Of a stretch of DNA of 64,000 bases, positions 42,068-52,579 are shown in pieces. The translations under genes and the position numbers were made by a program. The notes beneath the pieces are model-generated. The model was not told where the DNA came from. It saw only the letters and a program-made list of their open reading frames with translations, and did not search any database. How positions within the stretch are numbered: position 1 is the stretch's first letter; each line of letters begins with the position of its first letter. Source of the DNA: Sedimentibacter sp. zth1 (lineage in GTDB: Bacteria > Bacillota > Clostridia > Tissierellales > Sedimentibacteraceae); the NCBI RefSeq assembly GCF_017352195.1, contig NZ_CP071445.1, positions 1,302,001 to 1,366,000 of the forward strand. The letters are read 5' to 3'.

Positions 42068-43447
42068 CTAAAATCTAAAATACAAAAATGGATTATAAGT
42101 TGCATCCACTAGATAAGCTACAGACAAAATAAGTATAATAGCAGTTACAGAAATCCTAATCCAGTTTGCATCTTTTGATACTTTATTAAATATGTTTTTT
42201 AATACTGGAGTAGACAATATTCCTGCTATAACAAGTATGACAAAATAGTTTCTGATATAGTATATAAAATCTAGTCCTCCGGTAAAAATAAACATTTTTT
42301 TATATAGTTGAGCTACTTGTCCTAAATCAGTTAAACTGAATAGTACCCAGCTAAGCATAACCATTAATATTAAGTAAATATGTGAAAAAACTCGATACTT
42401 ATCTAAAAACTTATTAAAGCCTCTTTTTTCTACTATTAGCAATACGGCAAACATAAGTCCCCATAGCATAAAGTTAAAATTAGCACCATGCCAGAATCCA
42501 GTTAAAAACCATATTAATACAATGTTAAAATATTTTCTAAATGGTCCAACTCTATTACCACCGAGAGGAATATATACATATTCTCTAAACCATGAACCCA
42601 AAGTCATATGCCATCTTCTCCAAAACTCTGTTGCACTTCTTGATATGTAAGGATAATTAAAGTTTTGAGGAAAATTAAAACCTAACATTTTACCAAGCCC
42701 TATCGCCATTAATGAATAACCGCTAAAATCAAAGTATATTTGAAATGTAAAAGCTAAAACACCAAGCCACGCAAGAGGCGTAGATATGTTTGAAAAACCT
42801 AATGTCTGAACTTCATCCCATAGCATACCAACATTATTTGCAATTAAAACCTTTCTGCCTAATCCCAAAATGAACGTTTCAGCTCCATCTTGAATTTGAG
42901 AATAATTTATTTTTCTTTCCTTTAATTCTACATTTATATCTGTATATTTAACAATCGGACCTGCTATTAGCTGTGGAAACATAGTAACAAACGTTCCAAA
43001 GTTAATAATATTTCTTTCAGCTTTAACTTTCCCTCTATAAACATCTATTGTATAAGACATTGTCTGGAATGTATAAAAACTAATTCCCAATGGTAATATT
43101 AATCTTAATAAACTTATGTTAAGTCCAAATACCTTATTTATGTTAACAATAAAGAAATCATAATATTTAAAGAATAATAACATTCCCAAATTGAACATTA
43201 TTGAAAGTAAAAGTGCTACTTTGCAAAGCAATTTTTTATCTCTATTGTTGTCTATAATTAATGATAATGTATAATCAACACAGATAGAAGCTATCATTAT
43301 AAAAAAGTATTTTGGTTCTCCCCATGAATAAAACAATAAGCTAAAAAATAATAAAGATAGATTTTTGCATTTATTAGGTATAAGATAATAAATTAATAAT
43401 ACTATCGGTAAAAATCTAAATAAAAAAACAATACTACTAAATACCAT
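42068..43447 (-). CDS. MBOAT family O-acyltransferase (DltB/AlgI type)
   Basis: 459 residues with about eleven membrane helices. Family motifs: LPLGISFYTFQTMSYTID, FPQLIAGPIVKY, FDFSGYSLMAIGLGKMLGF, then FWRRWHMTLGSWFREYVYIPLGG and the catalytic-His segment FLTGFWHGANFNF. It moves an acyl group across the membrane onto an acceptor handled by the downstream DHHW protein. Start ATG 43445-43447 behind AGGAG. Confidence 0.92.
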   Translation of the reverse strand: MVFSSIVFLFRFLPIVLLIYYLIPNKCKNLSLLFFSLLFYSWGEPKYFFIMIASICVDYTLSLIIDNNRDKKLLCKVALLLSIMFNLGMLLFFKYYDFFIVNINKVFGLNISLLRLILPLGISFYTFQTMSYTIDVYRGKVKAERNIINFGTFVTMFPQLIAGPIVKYTDINVELKERKINYSQIQDGAETFILGLGRKVLIANNVGMLWDEVQTLGFSNISTPLAWLGVLAFTFQIYFDFSGYSLMAIGLGKMLGFNFPQNFNYPYISRSATEFWRRWHMTLGSWFREYVYIPLGGNRVGPFRKYFNIVLIWFLTGFWHGANFNFMLWGLMFAVLLIVEKRGFNKFLDKYRVFSHIYLILMVMLSWVLFSLTDLGQVAQLYKKMFIFTGGLDFIYYIRNYFVILVIAGILSTPVLKNIFNKVSKDANWIRISVTAIILILSVAYLVDATYNPFLYFRF

Positions 43448-43549
43448 GTAATATCTCCTTCTAAGGTTCTGTACTAAAATATTTATTTTGTCATAAATAT
43501 TTTGTCCCATAATATATAGACGGGACAAAATATTATAAGTTTCTGAAAA

Positions 43550-45490
43550 TTACAATGAAATATTTTCCATTTGATCAATCCATATTTTCACTGATGCATC
43601 AGTAGGCATTCTCAAATCACCTCTAGGAGATAAGCAAACACTCCCAACCTTTGGTCCATCAGGCATACAGGTTCTTTTATATTGCTGTGAAAAAAATCTA
43701 TAATAAAAATTTTTCAACCACTTGTAAATTATTTCCTTGTCATATTTTTTTTCAAACGCTTTACATGCAAGGTAAAAAACCTTATCTGGTCTATATCCAA
43801 ATCTTAAAACATTATATATAAAGAAATCATGCAGTTCATAAGGTCCTACTATTTCTTCGGTTTTTTGTGAAATCTTTCCTTCTTTATCAGGTGGTAATAA
43901 TTCTGGACTAACAGGAGTATCTAATACATCCAATAACACATTTTTGATATTATCATTAAATTCATTATCTGCAATCCATTTAATTATATATCGTATTAAT
44001 GTTTTAGGAATCGATGCATTAACTCCATACATAGACATTTGGTCACCATTGTATGTTGCCCATCCAAGTGCTAATTCTGATAAATCTCCTGTACCAATTA
44101 CAAACCCACCTTCTTGATTAGCAATATCCATAAGTATCTGAGTACGTTCTCTAGCTTGAGAATTTTCATAAACAACATTTGCGTTTTTTAAATCGTGCTT
44201 TATATCTTTAAAATGTTGTAATACTGAATTTGTTATGTTTATTTCTCTAAATGTTGCACCAATTTTTTTTATCATTTCTACAGAATTATTATATGTTCTA
44301 TCAGTAGTTCCAAAACCTGGCATTGTTATTGCTTTAATCATTTTTCTATCTAACCCAAGTTTATCACAAGTTTTTGCACAAACAAGCAAGGCAAGAGTTG
44401 AATCTAATCCCCCTGATATTCCAACTATCAAAGCTTTTGCACTTATATGTTCAATCCTTTTAGCAAGTCCACTAATTTGTATATTGAATATTTCATTACA
44501 TCTTTCATTTCTTATATTTTTGTTTTTAGGTATAAATGGTGTTGCATCAACTAGTCTAGTCAATTCAAAATTATCGATATTTGCATTAAAGTATACTTTT
44601 TCGTATTCGATATCATACTTTCCTGCACAATCTGCAAACGTGTTATTTCTTTGTCTATATGTAGCTAGCTTTTCAGTATCAATCTCCGTATATATATATT
44701 GGCTCACCATTTTATATTTTTCTGTTTCTGCTAACAATAAGCCGTTTTCATATATTACACTTTGCCCTCCAAATACCAAATCAGTACTAGACTCACCAAA
44801 TCCAGCAGAAGAATAAATATATGCACACATACATTTTGATGATTGTGATTCTACTATTGCCTTTCTATATTCGCCTTTTCCAACATAATCATTGGACGCT
44901 GATAAATTAAGAATCAAGCTTGCACCTGCCAAGGTCTGAAATGTACTTGGTGCAATAGCACTCCATAAGTCTTCGCATATTTCTATTCCTATACATAAAT
45001 CCTTAATAGTTTCATGTTGTATCAACACTTTTGTAGATATGAAAGTATTTTGTCCACAATAATTGACACTTAATGTATTCAAATCATCTGCCATACTAAA
45101 CCATCTTTTCTCGTAGAATTCACCATAATTAGGTAGATAAGATTTAGGAACAATACATAATATTTTCCCCTTATACATTGCAATTGCACAATTATATAAT
45201 GTTGAACCCATCTTTACAGGAGCTCCAACTACTATTAACATATCAATATTACTTGTCATATCCAATAAATCATTTATAGAATTTTCACATTCATCTATCA
45301 AAGATGCCTGATAAAATAAATCTGCACATGTATATCCAGTTACACAAAGTTCAGGAAAATTCAAAACCATTACTTTATTTTTTTCCGCATCTTTTATAAT
45401 TTCAAATATACTTTCTATATTAAATTTACAATTTGCTACCTCAATTTTTGGAACTGCTGCTCCAACTCTAACAAAATTATAACCTTTCAA
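43550..45490 (-). CDS. nadE: glutamine-dependent NAD+ synthetase
   Basis: 646 residues, the long form with two domains. The N-terminal nitrilase/amidohydrolase domain has NFPELCVTGYTCADLF and GIEICEDLWSA with the catalytic Cys replaced or shifted within that segment's CED core, and VPKSYLPNYGEFYEKRWF. The synthetase domain has the P-loop VGISGGLDSTLALLV. The last step of NAD synthesis is amidation of NaAD. Start TTG at 45488-45490, 7 bases after GGAGG; earlier codons would lie upstream of that site. Confidence 0.93.
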   Translation of the reverse strand: MKGYNFVRVGAAVPKIEVANCKFNIESIFEIIKDAEKNKVMVLNFPELCVTGYTCADLFYQASLIDECENSINDLLDMTSNIDMLIVVGAPVKMGSTLYNCAIAMYKGKILCIVPKSYLPNYGEFYEKRWFSMADDLNTLSVNYCGQNTFISTKVLIQHETIKDLCIGIEICEDLWSAIAPSTFQTLAGASLILNLSASNDYVGKGEYRKAIVESQSSKCMCAYIYSSAGFGESSTDLVFGGQSVIYENGLLLAETEKYKMVSQYIYTEIDTEKLATYRQRNNTFADCAGKYDIEYEKVYFNANIDNFELTRLVDATPFIPKNKNIRNERCNEIFNIQISGLAKRIEHISAKALIVGISGGLDSTLALLVCAKTCDKLGLDRKMIKAITMPGFGTTDRTYNNSVEMIKKIGATFREINITNSVLQHFKDIKHDLKNANVVYENSQARERTQILMDIANQEGGFVIGTGDLSELALGWATYNGDQMSMYGVNASIPKTLIRYIIKWIADNEFNDNIKNVLLDVLDTPVSPELLPPDKEGKISQKTEEIVGPYELHDFFIYNVLRFGYRPDKVFYLACKAFEKKYDKEIIYKWLKNFYYRFFSQQYKRTCMPDGPKVGSVCLSPRGDLRMPTDASVKIWIDQMENISL

Positions 45491-45634
45491 AATATTACCT
45501 CCAAAGCTATTAAATATACTTAAATTTAACACATTACATCTTATAATGTCAATTTTTTATAATATTATACATAACATGTACAGTATATAATAAACCTATA
45601 ATTAATGGAATTAGTTTTTAATAGTTACTTAGTG

Positions 45635-45663
45635 TTGACAAAATAATATATCTATTTTATAAT
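45635..45663 (+). promoter_or_regulatory. consensus promoter of the T-box leader
   Basis: TTGACA (45635-45640), 17 bases, TATAAT (45658-45663), both exact. Confidence 0.85.
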
Positions 45664-45674
45664 TGAAAAAACAA

Positions 45675-45936
45675 ATATAGTGCAATGATAGGAAATAGTA
45701 AATATATATTTATTTTTAGAGAGTTCTTGCTTGGTGAAAAAGAATAATATATATATATATTGAACACATCTTAGAGCTAGTTACTGAAATAATAGTAGGA
45801 TAACTCGGTTTCACCCGTTATAGTGAAAAAGTATTTTATACTTTATGAGATTAGTGTTGTGAGATACTAATAAAAAGAGGTGGAACCACGGATATAACCC
45901 GTCCTCTTAGTGAAAACTAAGAGAATGGGTTTTTTA
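45675..45936 (+). ncRNA. T-box riboswitch, histidine-specific, upstream of hisS
   Basis: The T-box sequence AGAGGTGGAACCACG (45876-45890) pairs into an antiterminator with CCTCT. The rival terminator is a stem from 45897 to 45931 (AACCCGTCCTCTTAGT / ACTAAGAGAATGGGTT) followed by T6. In the stem I specifier loop, GAA-CAC-A at 45762-45768 gives codon CAC for histidine, agreeing with the gene downstream. Uncharged tRNA-His should bind and allow read-through. Confidence 0.9.
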
Positions 45937-45976
45937 TTTATAAAAATATATAATATAAAATAAAAGAGGTAATAAA

Positions 45977-47227
45977 ATGAAAGTTAATGTTAATCCAGCA
46001 AAAGGCATGAGAGACTTTTTGCCTAAAGAGAAAGAAATAAGAGACTATGTAGAAAATGTCATCATAAATACCTATAAGCAATCAGGATTTGAACTTATTG
46101 AAACACCAGTAATTGAAAACATTGAAAATTTAGTAAGCAGTAATGGTGGAGATAATTTAAAGCTAATATACAAAATTCTAAAACGTGGGAATAAGCTTAG
46201 CAATTTTTCTGATATGAATGAAAGTGATTTATCAGATTTAGGTCTTAGATATGACTTAACTGTTCCACTTAGCAGATTTTATTGTAACAATAAATCTAAA
46301 CTATCTACAATATTTAAATCTTTACAGGTTGGAAATGTTTTTAGAGCTGAAAGAGCGCAAAAGGGAAGGTATAGAAGCTTCAAACAATGTGATATTGATA
46401 TTATAGGCGATAACACTTCAAATGCAGAAATAGAACTTATAACAACAACTTCTAAAGCATTAAGTACACTAAATGTAAATAAATTTTCCATAAGAATTAA
46501 TGATAGAAGAATATTGAAGGGTGTAATTTTATCATGTGGCTTTACTGAAAGTGAATTTGACAATGTTTGTATCATTGTAGATAAACTTGATAAGATTGGC
46601 ATTGAAGGTATAGAAAAAGAACTTTTAGCTAAAGAATACAATTCTGACAACATTAATAAATTAATTTGTGCACTGAATGATATAAATGCAACTGGAACAG
46701 CTTCTCTAAATCAATATGGAGTAGATAATAAAGTTATAGAAAATATAGACTATATCATAAATTCTGTTAAAGAAATTTCAGAAGGCAAATATAACATTGT
46801 ATTTGATTTTACATTGGTTAGAGGAATGGGCTACTACACAGGTACAATATTTGAAATTCAATATGAAGGTCTTGGCTACTCAATCGGCGGTGGTGGACGA
46901 TATGATAAAATGATAGGCAAATTTATCGGTGAAGACATACCTGCTATTGGTTTTTCTATAGGTTTCGAAAGACTTGTTAATCAGTTAATTGAAGAAAATT
47001 TTAAAGTCCCAAATCTTCAAAAAATAGTTTTATTGTACAATAACGAAGATAGTTATACTGAAGTAGTAAAAAAAGCTAATGAACTTAGAGAAAAAGGATT
47101 CTCTGTTTCTACTTATGAAAAAGCTAAAAAGCTTGGAAAACAGCTTTCACAATTTGAAACATTAGGATTTAGAGGATATGCAATATTTGAAAAAGATGAC
47201 ACAAATGTTAAAGATTTTAATAAATAA
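45977..47227 (+). CDS. hisS: histidine-tRNA ligase
   Basis: 416 residues, class II aminoacyl-tRNA synthetase. N-terminal NPAKGMRDFLPKE, motif 2 NVFRAERAQKGRYRSFKQCDIDIIG, histidine-binding LVRGMGYYTGTIFEI (usually LDYYTG), motif 3 SIGGGGRYDKMIG and GFSIGFERL, then a short C-terminal anticodon-binding domain. It charges tRNA-His and is controlled by the T-box leader. AAAGAGG precedes ATG. Confidence 0.93.
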   Translation: MKVNVNPAKGMRDFLPKEKEIRDYVENVIINTYKQSGFELIETPVIENIENLVSSNGGDNLKLIYKILKRGNKLSNFSDMNESDLSDLGLRYDLTVPLSRFYCNNKSKLSTIFKSLQVGNVFRAERAQKGRYRSFKQCDIDIIGDNTSNAEIELITTTSKALSTLNVNKFSIRINDRRILKGVILSCGFTESEFDNVCIIVDKLDKIGIEGIEKELLAKEYNSDNINKLICALNDINATGTASLNQYGVDNKVIENIDYIINSVKEISEGKYNIVFDFTLVRGMGYYTGTIFEIQYEGLGYSIGGGGRYDKMIGKFIGEDIPAIGFSIGFERLVNQLIEENFKVPNLQKIVLLYNNEDSYTEVVKKANELREKGFSVSTYEKAKKLGKQLSQFETLGFRGYAIFEKDDTNVKDFNK

Positions 47228-47231
47228 AGTA

Positions 47232-47273
47232 AAAATGTTGAGAATTGTTTTATTGAAATTCTCAACATTTTCT
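47232..47273. terminator. bidirectional terminator between hisS and the aminopeptidase gene
   Basis: Stem AAAATGTTGAGAATT / AATTCTCAACATTTT, with T on both outer sides. Confidence 0.85.
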
Positions 47274-47283
47274 TACTTAATAT

Positions 47284-48525
47284 TTATTTCATAAAGTTTT
47301 CAATATCATTAACTGTTTTTATAATATCTTTAGATAAGTTAATATTACCGTTTTTAGTTACTAATACATCATCTTCAATTCTTATACCAATACCTTCTTC
47401 AGCTATGTATAGTCCTGGTTCAACAGTATAAATATTGTTTTCTGCCATTTTTCTATCTCTACATCTTAAATCATGAAGATCAAGGCCTAATGGATGTCCA
47501 ACACTATGATAGTAGTATTTCGAAACTTCGCTATCATCACTTATAAGTTTTATAGCTTTTAGTTCTTTGGCAAAATATTTAATTACAGCATTATTTACAT
47601 CAATTTCAGATATTCCTGGTTTCATAATATCCATTGTTACATCTTGTGCACCTAAAACTATGTTATATATATCCTTTTGTCTTTGAGTAAATTTACCGTT
47701 AACTGGATAAGTTCTTGTAATATCTGATGCATACATATTTGATAACGCACCTAAATCACATAATACTAATTCACCGTCATGAATTTGATTTTTCAAATCT
47801 ACATGGTGAAGTATAACACCACTCTTACCTGAAGCGGCTATAGTTGCAAAACTTGGTGATGAGTTTCTTAGCATTAACTGATATTCATAATGCGCTCTTA
47901 CCTGATACTCATACATATCAGGCTTCATATTTTTCATTAAAAACTCTAATGCTTCTTTTGTGTATTTTATTGAAGTTTTAACTTCTTCTATCTCTTCAGG
48001 TTGTTTATGTACTCTTAACTCCATCATTAAACCTAAACTGTTTAATATATTAACTGATGGTAACTGATTTTTAACCTTTTTAGCTATCGCTCTGTATTCA
48101 TCATCAAACTCTTCCATATTTGCATAAGCTGTAACTATATAAAGATTTTCAAATAAATCCATTGAAGAAAGTTTTGAACATAAAGTTGACTCAAAACTAT
48201 CTCTATCAACTATATTTTGTATACCTGAAATTTCTTGAGCTTCTTCTTTTCTTAAAACAATTCCAAACCACTTTTCAAATGTTTCATTTACTGGAGGAAT
48301 AAATAATTGCTCAGTTACAACACCATTAACTTTAGAAATAGCTAAAACCATATTTTCTTTATTAATACCTGTTAAATAAAAAAAGTTCCTATCTACTACA
48401 AATTTATGACTTTGATCCAAGCTTTCTCTTGGAGCTTCCTTTGAAAAGAAAACTGCTACTGAATAATCTTTCATTTTTTCAGCAAATTTTTTTCTATTAT
48501 TGATAAAAAATTCTTTGTTCATCAT
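47284..48525 (-). CDS. Xaa-Pro aminopeptidase (aminopeptidase P family, M24B)
   Basis: 413 residues. The N-terminal AMP_N domain (HKFVVDRNFFYLTGI) precedes a pita-bread metallopeptidase. The dinuclear metal ligands are visible: CDLGALSNMYASDITRTY (two Asp), HSVGHPLGLDLHD (His), TVEPGLYI (Glu) and GIRIEDDVLV (Glu). It cuts N-terminal residues before proline. Single gene with its own ribosome site AGGAG. Confidence 0.92.
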   Translation of the reverse strand: MMNKEFFINNRKKFAEKMKDYSVAVFFSKEAPRESLDQSHKFVVDRNFFYLTGINKENMVLAISKVNGVVTEQLFIPPVNETFEKWFGIVLRKEEAQEISGIQNIVDRDSFESTLCSKLSSMDLFENLYIVTAYANMEEFDDEYRAIAKKVKNQLPSVNILNSLGLMMELRVHKQPEEIEEVKTSIKYTKEALEFLMKNMKPDMYEYQVRAHYEYQLMLRNSSPSFATIAASGKSGVILHHVDLKNQIHDGELVLCDLGALSNMYASDITRTYPVNGKFTQRQKDIYNIVLGAQDVTMDIMKPGISEIDVNNAVIKYFAKELKAIKLISDDSEVSKYYYHSVGHPLGLDLHDLRCRDRKMAENNIYTVEPGLYIAEEGIGIRIEDDVLVTKNGNINLSKDIIKTVNDIENFMK

Positions 48526-48616
48526 ATTCTCCTTTATATATTAATTAATATACCGTGTAAACTTTTATCATGCAAAATCTATTATACACAAATTTACGAT
48601 AAATGTAAATATTGAA

Positions 48617-50152
<1,536 letters not shown>

Positions 50153-50246
50153 TTATAAAATATTTTATCATAATAATTATTTATTTGAAAGCAATTTTGT
50201 ATTAAACAACTTTTTAGTAATTTTTAAACAATTTAATAAAAACCTC

Positions 50247-50276
50247 TTTACTAATCATACATTCATATGCTATAAT
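50247..50276 (+). promoter_or_regulatory. probable promoter of greA
   Basis: TATAAT at 50271-50276 with a poorer -35 TTTACT (50247-50252), 18 bases apart. Confidence 0.5.
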
Positions 50277-50328
50277 ATCTAAATTAAACTATATAATAAT
50301 AAACATATATATGTACGGGGTGAATAAT

Positions 50329-50811
50329 ATGAGTATTAATAAAGATCAAATACTAGTAACAGAAGATGAATTTAAACAATTAAATGAGGAATTGGAATAC
50401 AGAAAAGTTACATTAAGAAAAGAAATTGCTGCTAAAATAAAAATTGCTTTAGGTTTCGGAGATTTAAGTGAAAATGCAGAATATACAGAAGCTAAAGAAG
50501 AGCAAAATCATAATGAATCTAAAATAATTGTACTCGAAGATAAGTTAAAAAGAATTAAGGTTGTTAAGCACGATACTTCAGTAAAAGGTATAGTTCAAAT
50601 GGGATCTAAGGTAAAAATATATGACATTGAATTTGATGAAGAATTAGATTATACAATAGTTGGAACAATTGGTGCAGACCCTTTCTCTGGAAAAATTTCT
50701 CAAGAATCTCCTTTAGGAAAAGCTTTACTTGATAAAAAAGCGAATGATACTGTAGAAGTAACTTCTCCTGGTGGAGACATCATTAAGTATAAAGTATTAG
50801 AAATTAATTAA
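50329..50811 (+). CDS. greA: transcription elongation factor GreA
   Basis: 160 residues. The N-terminal coiled coil carries the acidic tip residues in GFGDLSENAEYTEAKEEQ. The C-terminal FKBP-like domain has GTIGADPFSGKISQESPLGKALL. It rescues backtracked RNA polymerase by stimulating transcript cleavage. ATG 50329 follows GGGGTG; an ATG six codons earlier precedes this ribosome site and is rejected. Confidence 0.95.
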   Translation: MSINKDQILVTEDEFKQLNEELEYRKVTLRKEIAAKIKIALGFGDLSENAEYTEAKEEQNHNESKIIVLEDKLKRIKVVKHDTSVKGIVQMGSKVKIYDIEFDEELDYTIVGTIGADPFSGKISQESPLGKALLDKKANDTVEVTSPGGDIIKYKVLEIN

Positions 50812-50816
50812 AATAT

Positions 50817-50847
50817 AAAAAATGGCTGAATATTTCAGCCATTTTTT
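50817..50847. terminator. bidirectional terminator between greA and the superoxide reductase gene
   Basis: Stem AAAAATGGCTGAA / TTCAGCCATTTTT, followed by T on the plus strand and by A/T on the other. Confidence 0.85.
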
Positions 50848-51235
50848 ATACCTCTACTTCCCACAAACCATGTATATTGCAATATGCATAAACCTTTATA
50901 GGTTTATCTCCATTTACAAGTGAAAATTCAACTTCTGGAGCTTTATTTATTCTAAGATATTTGAGTTGCTCGCCTTCCTGCGAAACTATAAATACCCATT
51001 TGATACTATGTTCTTTTACCATTGGATGAGGTATATTTCCAATCTTAACCCTAAGTGTGTTTCTATTAAAATCTATTTCTGGAATGTGTTTTTCATGTGA
51101 TGCATCCTCAATATTAGGAACCATTTCTCTCATTGTTTCCCCACAACAAACAATTGGAACTCCCTCATCTCTAATCATTCTCATAATATTTCCACAATGA
51201 TCACAACTATAAAATTTATTCTCTTTTCTTACCAT
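50846..51235 (-). CDS. dfx: superoxide reductase (desulfoferrodoxin, two-iron type)
   Basis: 129 residues. Center I ligands are Cys11, Cys14, Cys30 and Cys31 (desulforedoxin-like rubredoxin-type iron). Center II, the catalytic iron, has His50 in the EKH motif, His70, His76, Cys119 and His122. Reduces superoxide to peroxide without making oxygen, a hallmark of anaerobes. Single-gene unit. Confidence 0.95.
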   Translation of the reverse strand: MVRKENKFYSCDHCGNIMRMIRDEGVPIVCCGETMREMVPNIEDASHEKHIPEIDFNRNTLRVKIGNIPHPMVKEHSIKWVFIVSQEGEQLKYLRINKAPEVEFSLVNGDKPIKVYAYCNIHGLWEVEV

Positions 51236-51375
51236 ATTACACTCCTAATTATATTTATTTATGAAGTACATAATTTATAATTAATATCTACTTTTAAAAA
51301 CTTTTTATACACTTATATTTGAATTATAAATAATAATGTGCTATTATTAGCTAATCAATTAGAAAGGTAAAAAAA

Positions 51376-52479
51376 ATGGAATTTAATCAATTAGGAATAA
51401 ATGAAAATTTTATAAATATTCTAAAAAAGAGTGGAATTACAACTCCTACACCCATTCAAAATGAATGTATAGCAATTGTAAAAAATCACAATGATGTAAT
51501 TGCAGAGGCTCAAACAGGAACTGGTAAAACATTAGCTTTCTTATTACCCATTTTTGAAAACACATCATTAGTAGATGATCATATTCAATCTCTTATAATT
51601 ACGCCAACAAGAGAACTTGCAATACAAATAACTAATGAAGCAAAAAAACTATGTGAAGCAAAAAACATTAATATTTTAGCTGCTTATGGTGGAAAAGATG
51701 TTGCATCTCAACTGAAAAAGCTAAAAAAGAACGTTCATATGCTTATTGCAACACCTGGGAGACTTCTCGACCATCTTCAAAGAGGAAGTATAAATTTAAG
51801 CAATCTAAAAACTTTAGTTATAGATGAAGCTGATCAAATGCTACTTATGGGATTTAAAAAAGAGGTAGAGGATATAATTAAGGCTACACCTTCCTCAAGA
51901 CAAACATTATGTTTCTCTGCTACTATTAGTTCAGAAGTGAAAAAGTTAGCATACAGATATGCTAAAAATCCATTTAATATATCTATTAAAAAAGAAAATA
52001 TAACTCTTGATACTATAAAGCAAGAAGTTATTTTTACTACTGATAGACACAAACAAGAAGCATTATGCAAAGCATTAGATGAGGATAATCCATTTATGGC
52101 TATAATCTTTTGCAGAACAAAAGTAAGAGTTAATAAATTAGAAGAGGATTTATCTACGAAAGGATATAATTGTGAAAAACTTCATAGTGATATACCTCAA
52201 GCAAAACGCGAAAGAATAATGAAATCATTTAGAAAGTGTGACATCCAGTATTTAATTGCAACAGATGTAGCCTCAAGGGGGCTTGATATATCAGGAGTTG
52301 ACAATATTTATAACTATGATTGTCCAGAAAATGCTGAAAGTTATATTCATAGAATAGGTAGAACTGGGCGTGCAGGAAACAAAGGATATACATGCGTATT
52401 TGTAGCATCTAAAGACAAAAGAAATTTTGAAGGAATTGAAAATGAAATAGAATATGAAATACCTGAAAGAACAATTTAA
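51376..52479 (+). CDS. DEAD-box RNA helicase, short form
   Basis: 367 residues. Q motif (GITTPTPIQ), Walker A AQTGTGKT (45-52), PTRELA, TPGRLLD, VIDEADQML, SATIS, ATDVASRGLD and HRIGRTGRAG are all present, so both RecA domains are intact. It stops soon after the core with no C-terminal RNA-binding extension, unlike DbpA or CshA. It is likely a general RNA chaperone for cold or ribosome assembly. AGAAAGGTAAAAAA precedes ATG. Confidence 0.93.
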   Translation: MEFNQLGINENFINILKKSGITTPTPIQNECIAIVKNHNDVIAEAQTGTGKTLAFLLPIFENTSLVDDHIQSLIITPTRELAIQITNEAKKLCEAKNINILAAYGGKDVASQLKKLKKNVHMLIATPGRLLDHLQRGSINLSNLKTLVIDEADQMLLMGFKKEVEDIIKATPSSRQTLCFSATISSEVKKLAYRYAKNPFNISIKKENITLDTIKQEVIFTTDRHKQEALCKALDEDNPFMAIIFCRTKVRVNKLEEDLSTKGYNCEKLHSDIPQAKRERIMKSFRKCDIQYLIATDVASRGLDISGVDNIYNYDCPENAESYIHRIGRTGRAGNKGYTCVFVASKDKRNFEGIENEIEYEIPERTI

Positions 52480-52579
52480 TTAATTTTAAGTAAAAAGCAT
52501 TTATACATGTATTTTAAAATAGCTAAACACTATTTTTTACGTATATAAATGCTTTTATTTTATATATTTCAATAATTTT

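Noticed and set aside
44235-44816. Plus-strand open frame of 193 codons over nadE
   Set aside because: The minus strand carries the nadE synthetase P-loop and flanking motifs; the plus frame looks membrane-like only because of base composition.
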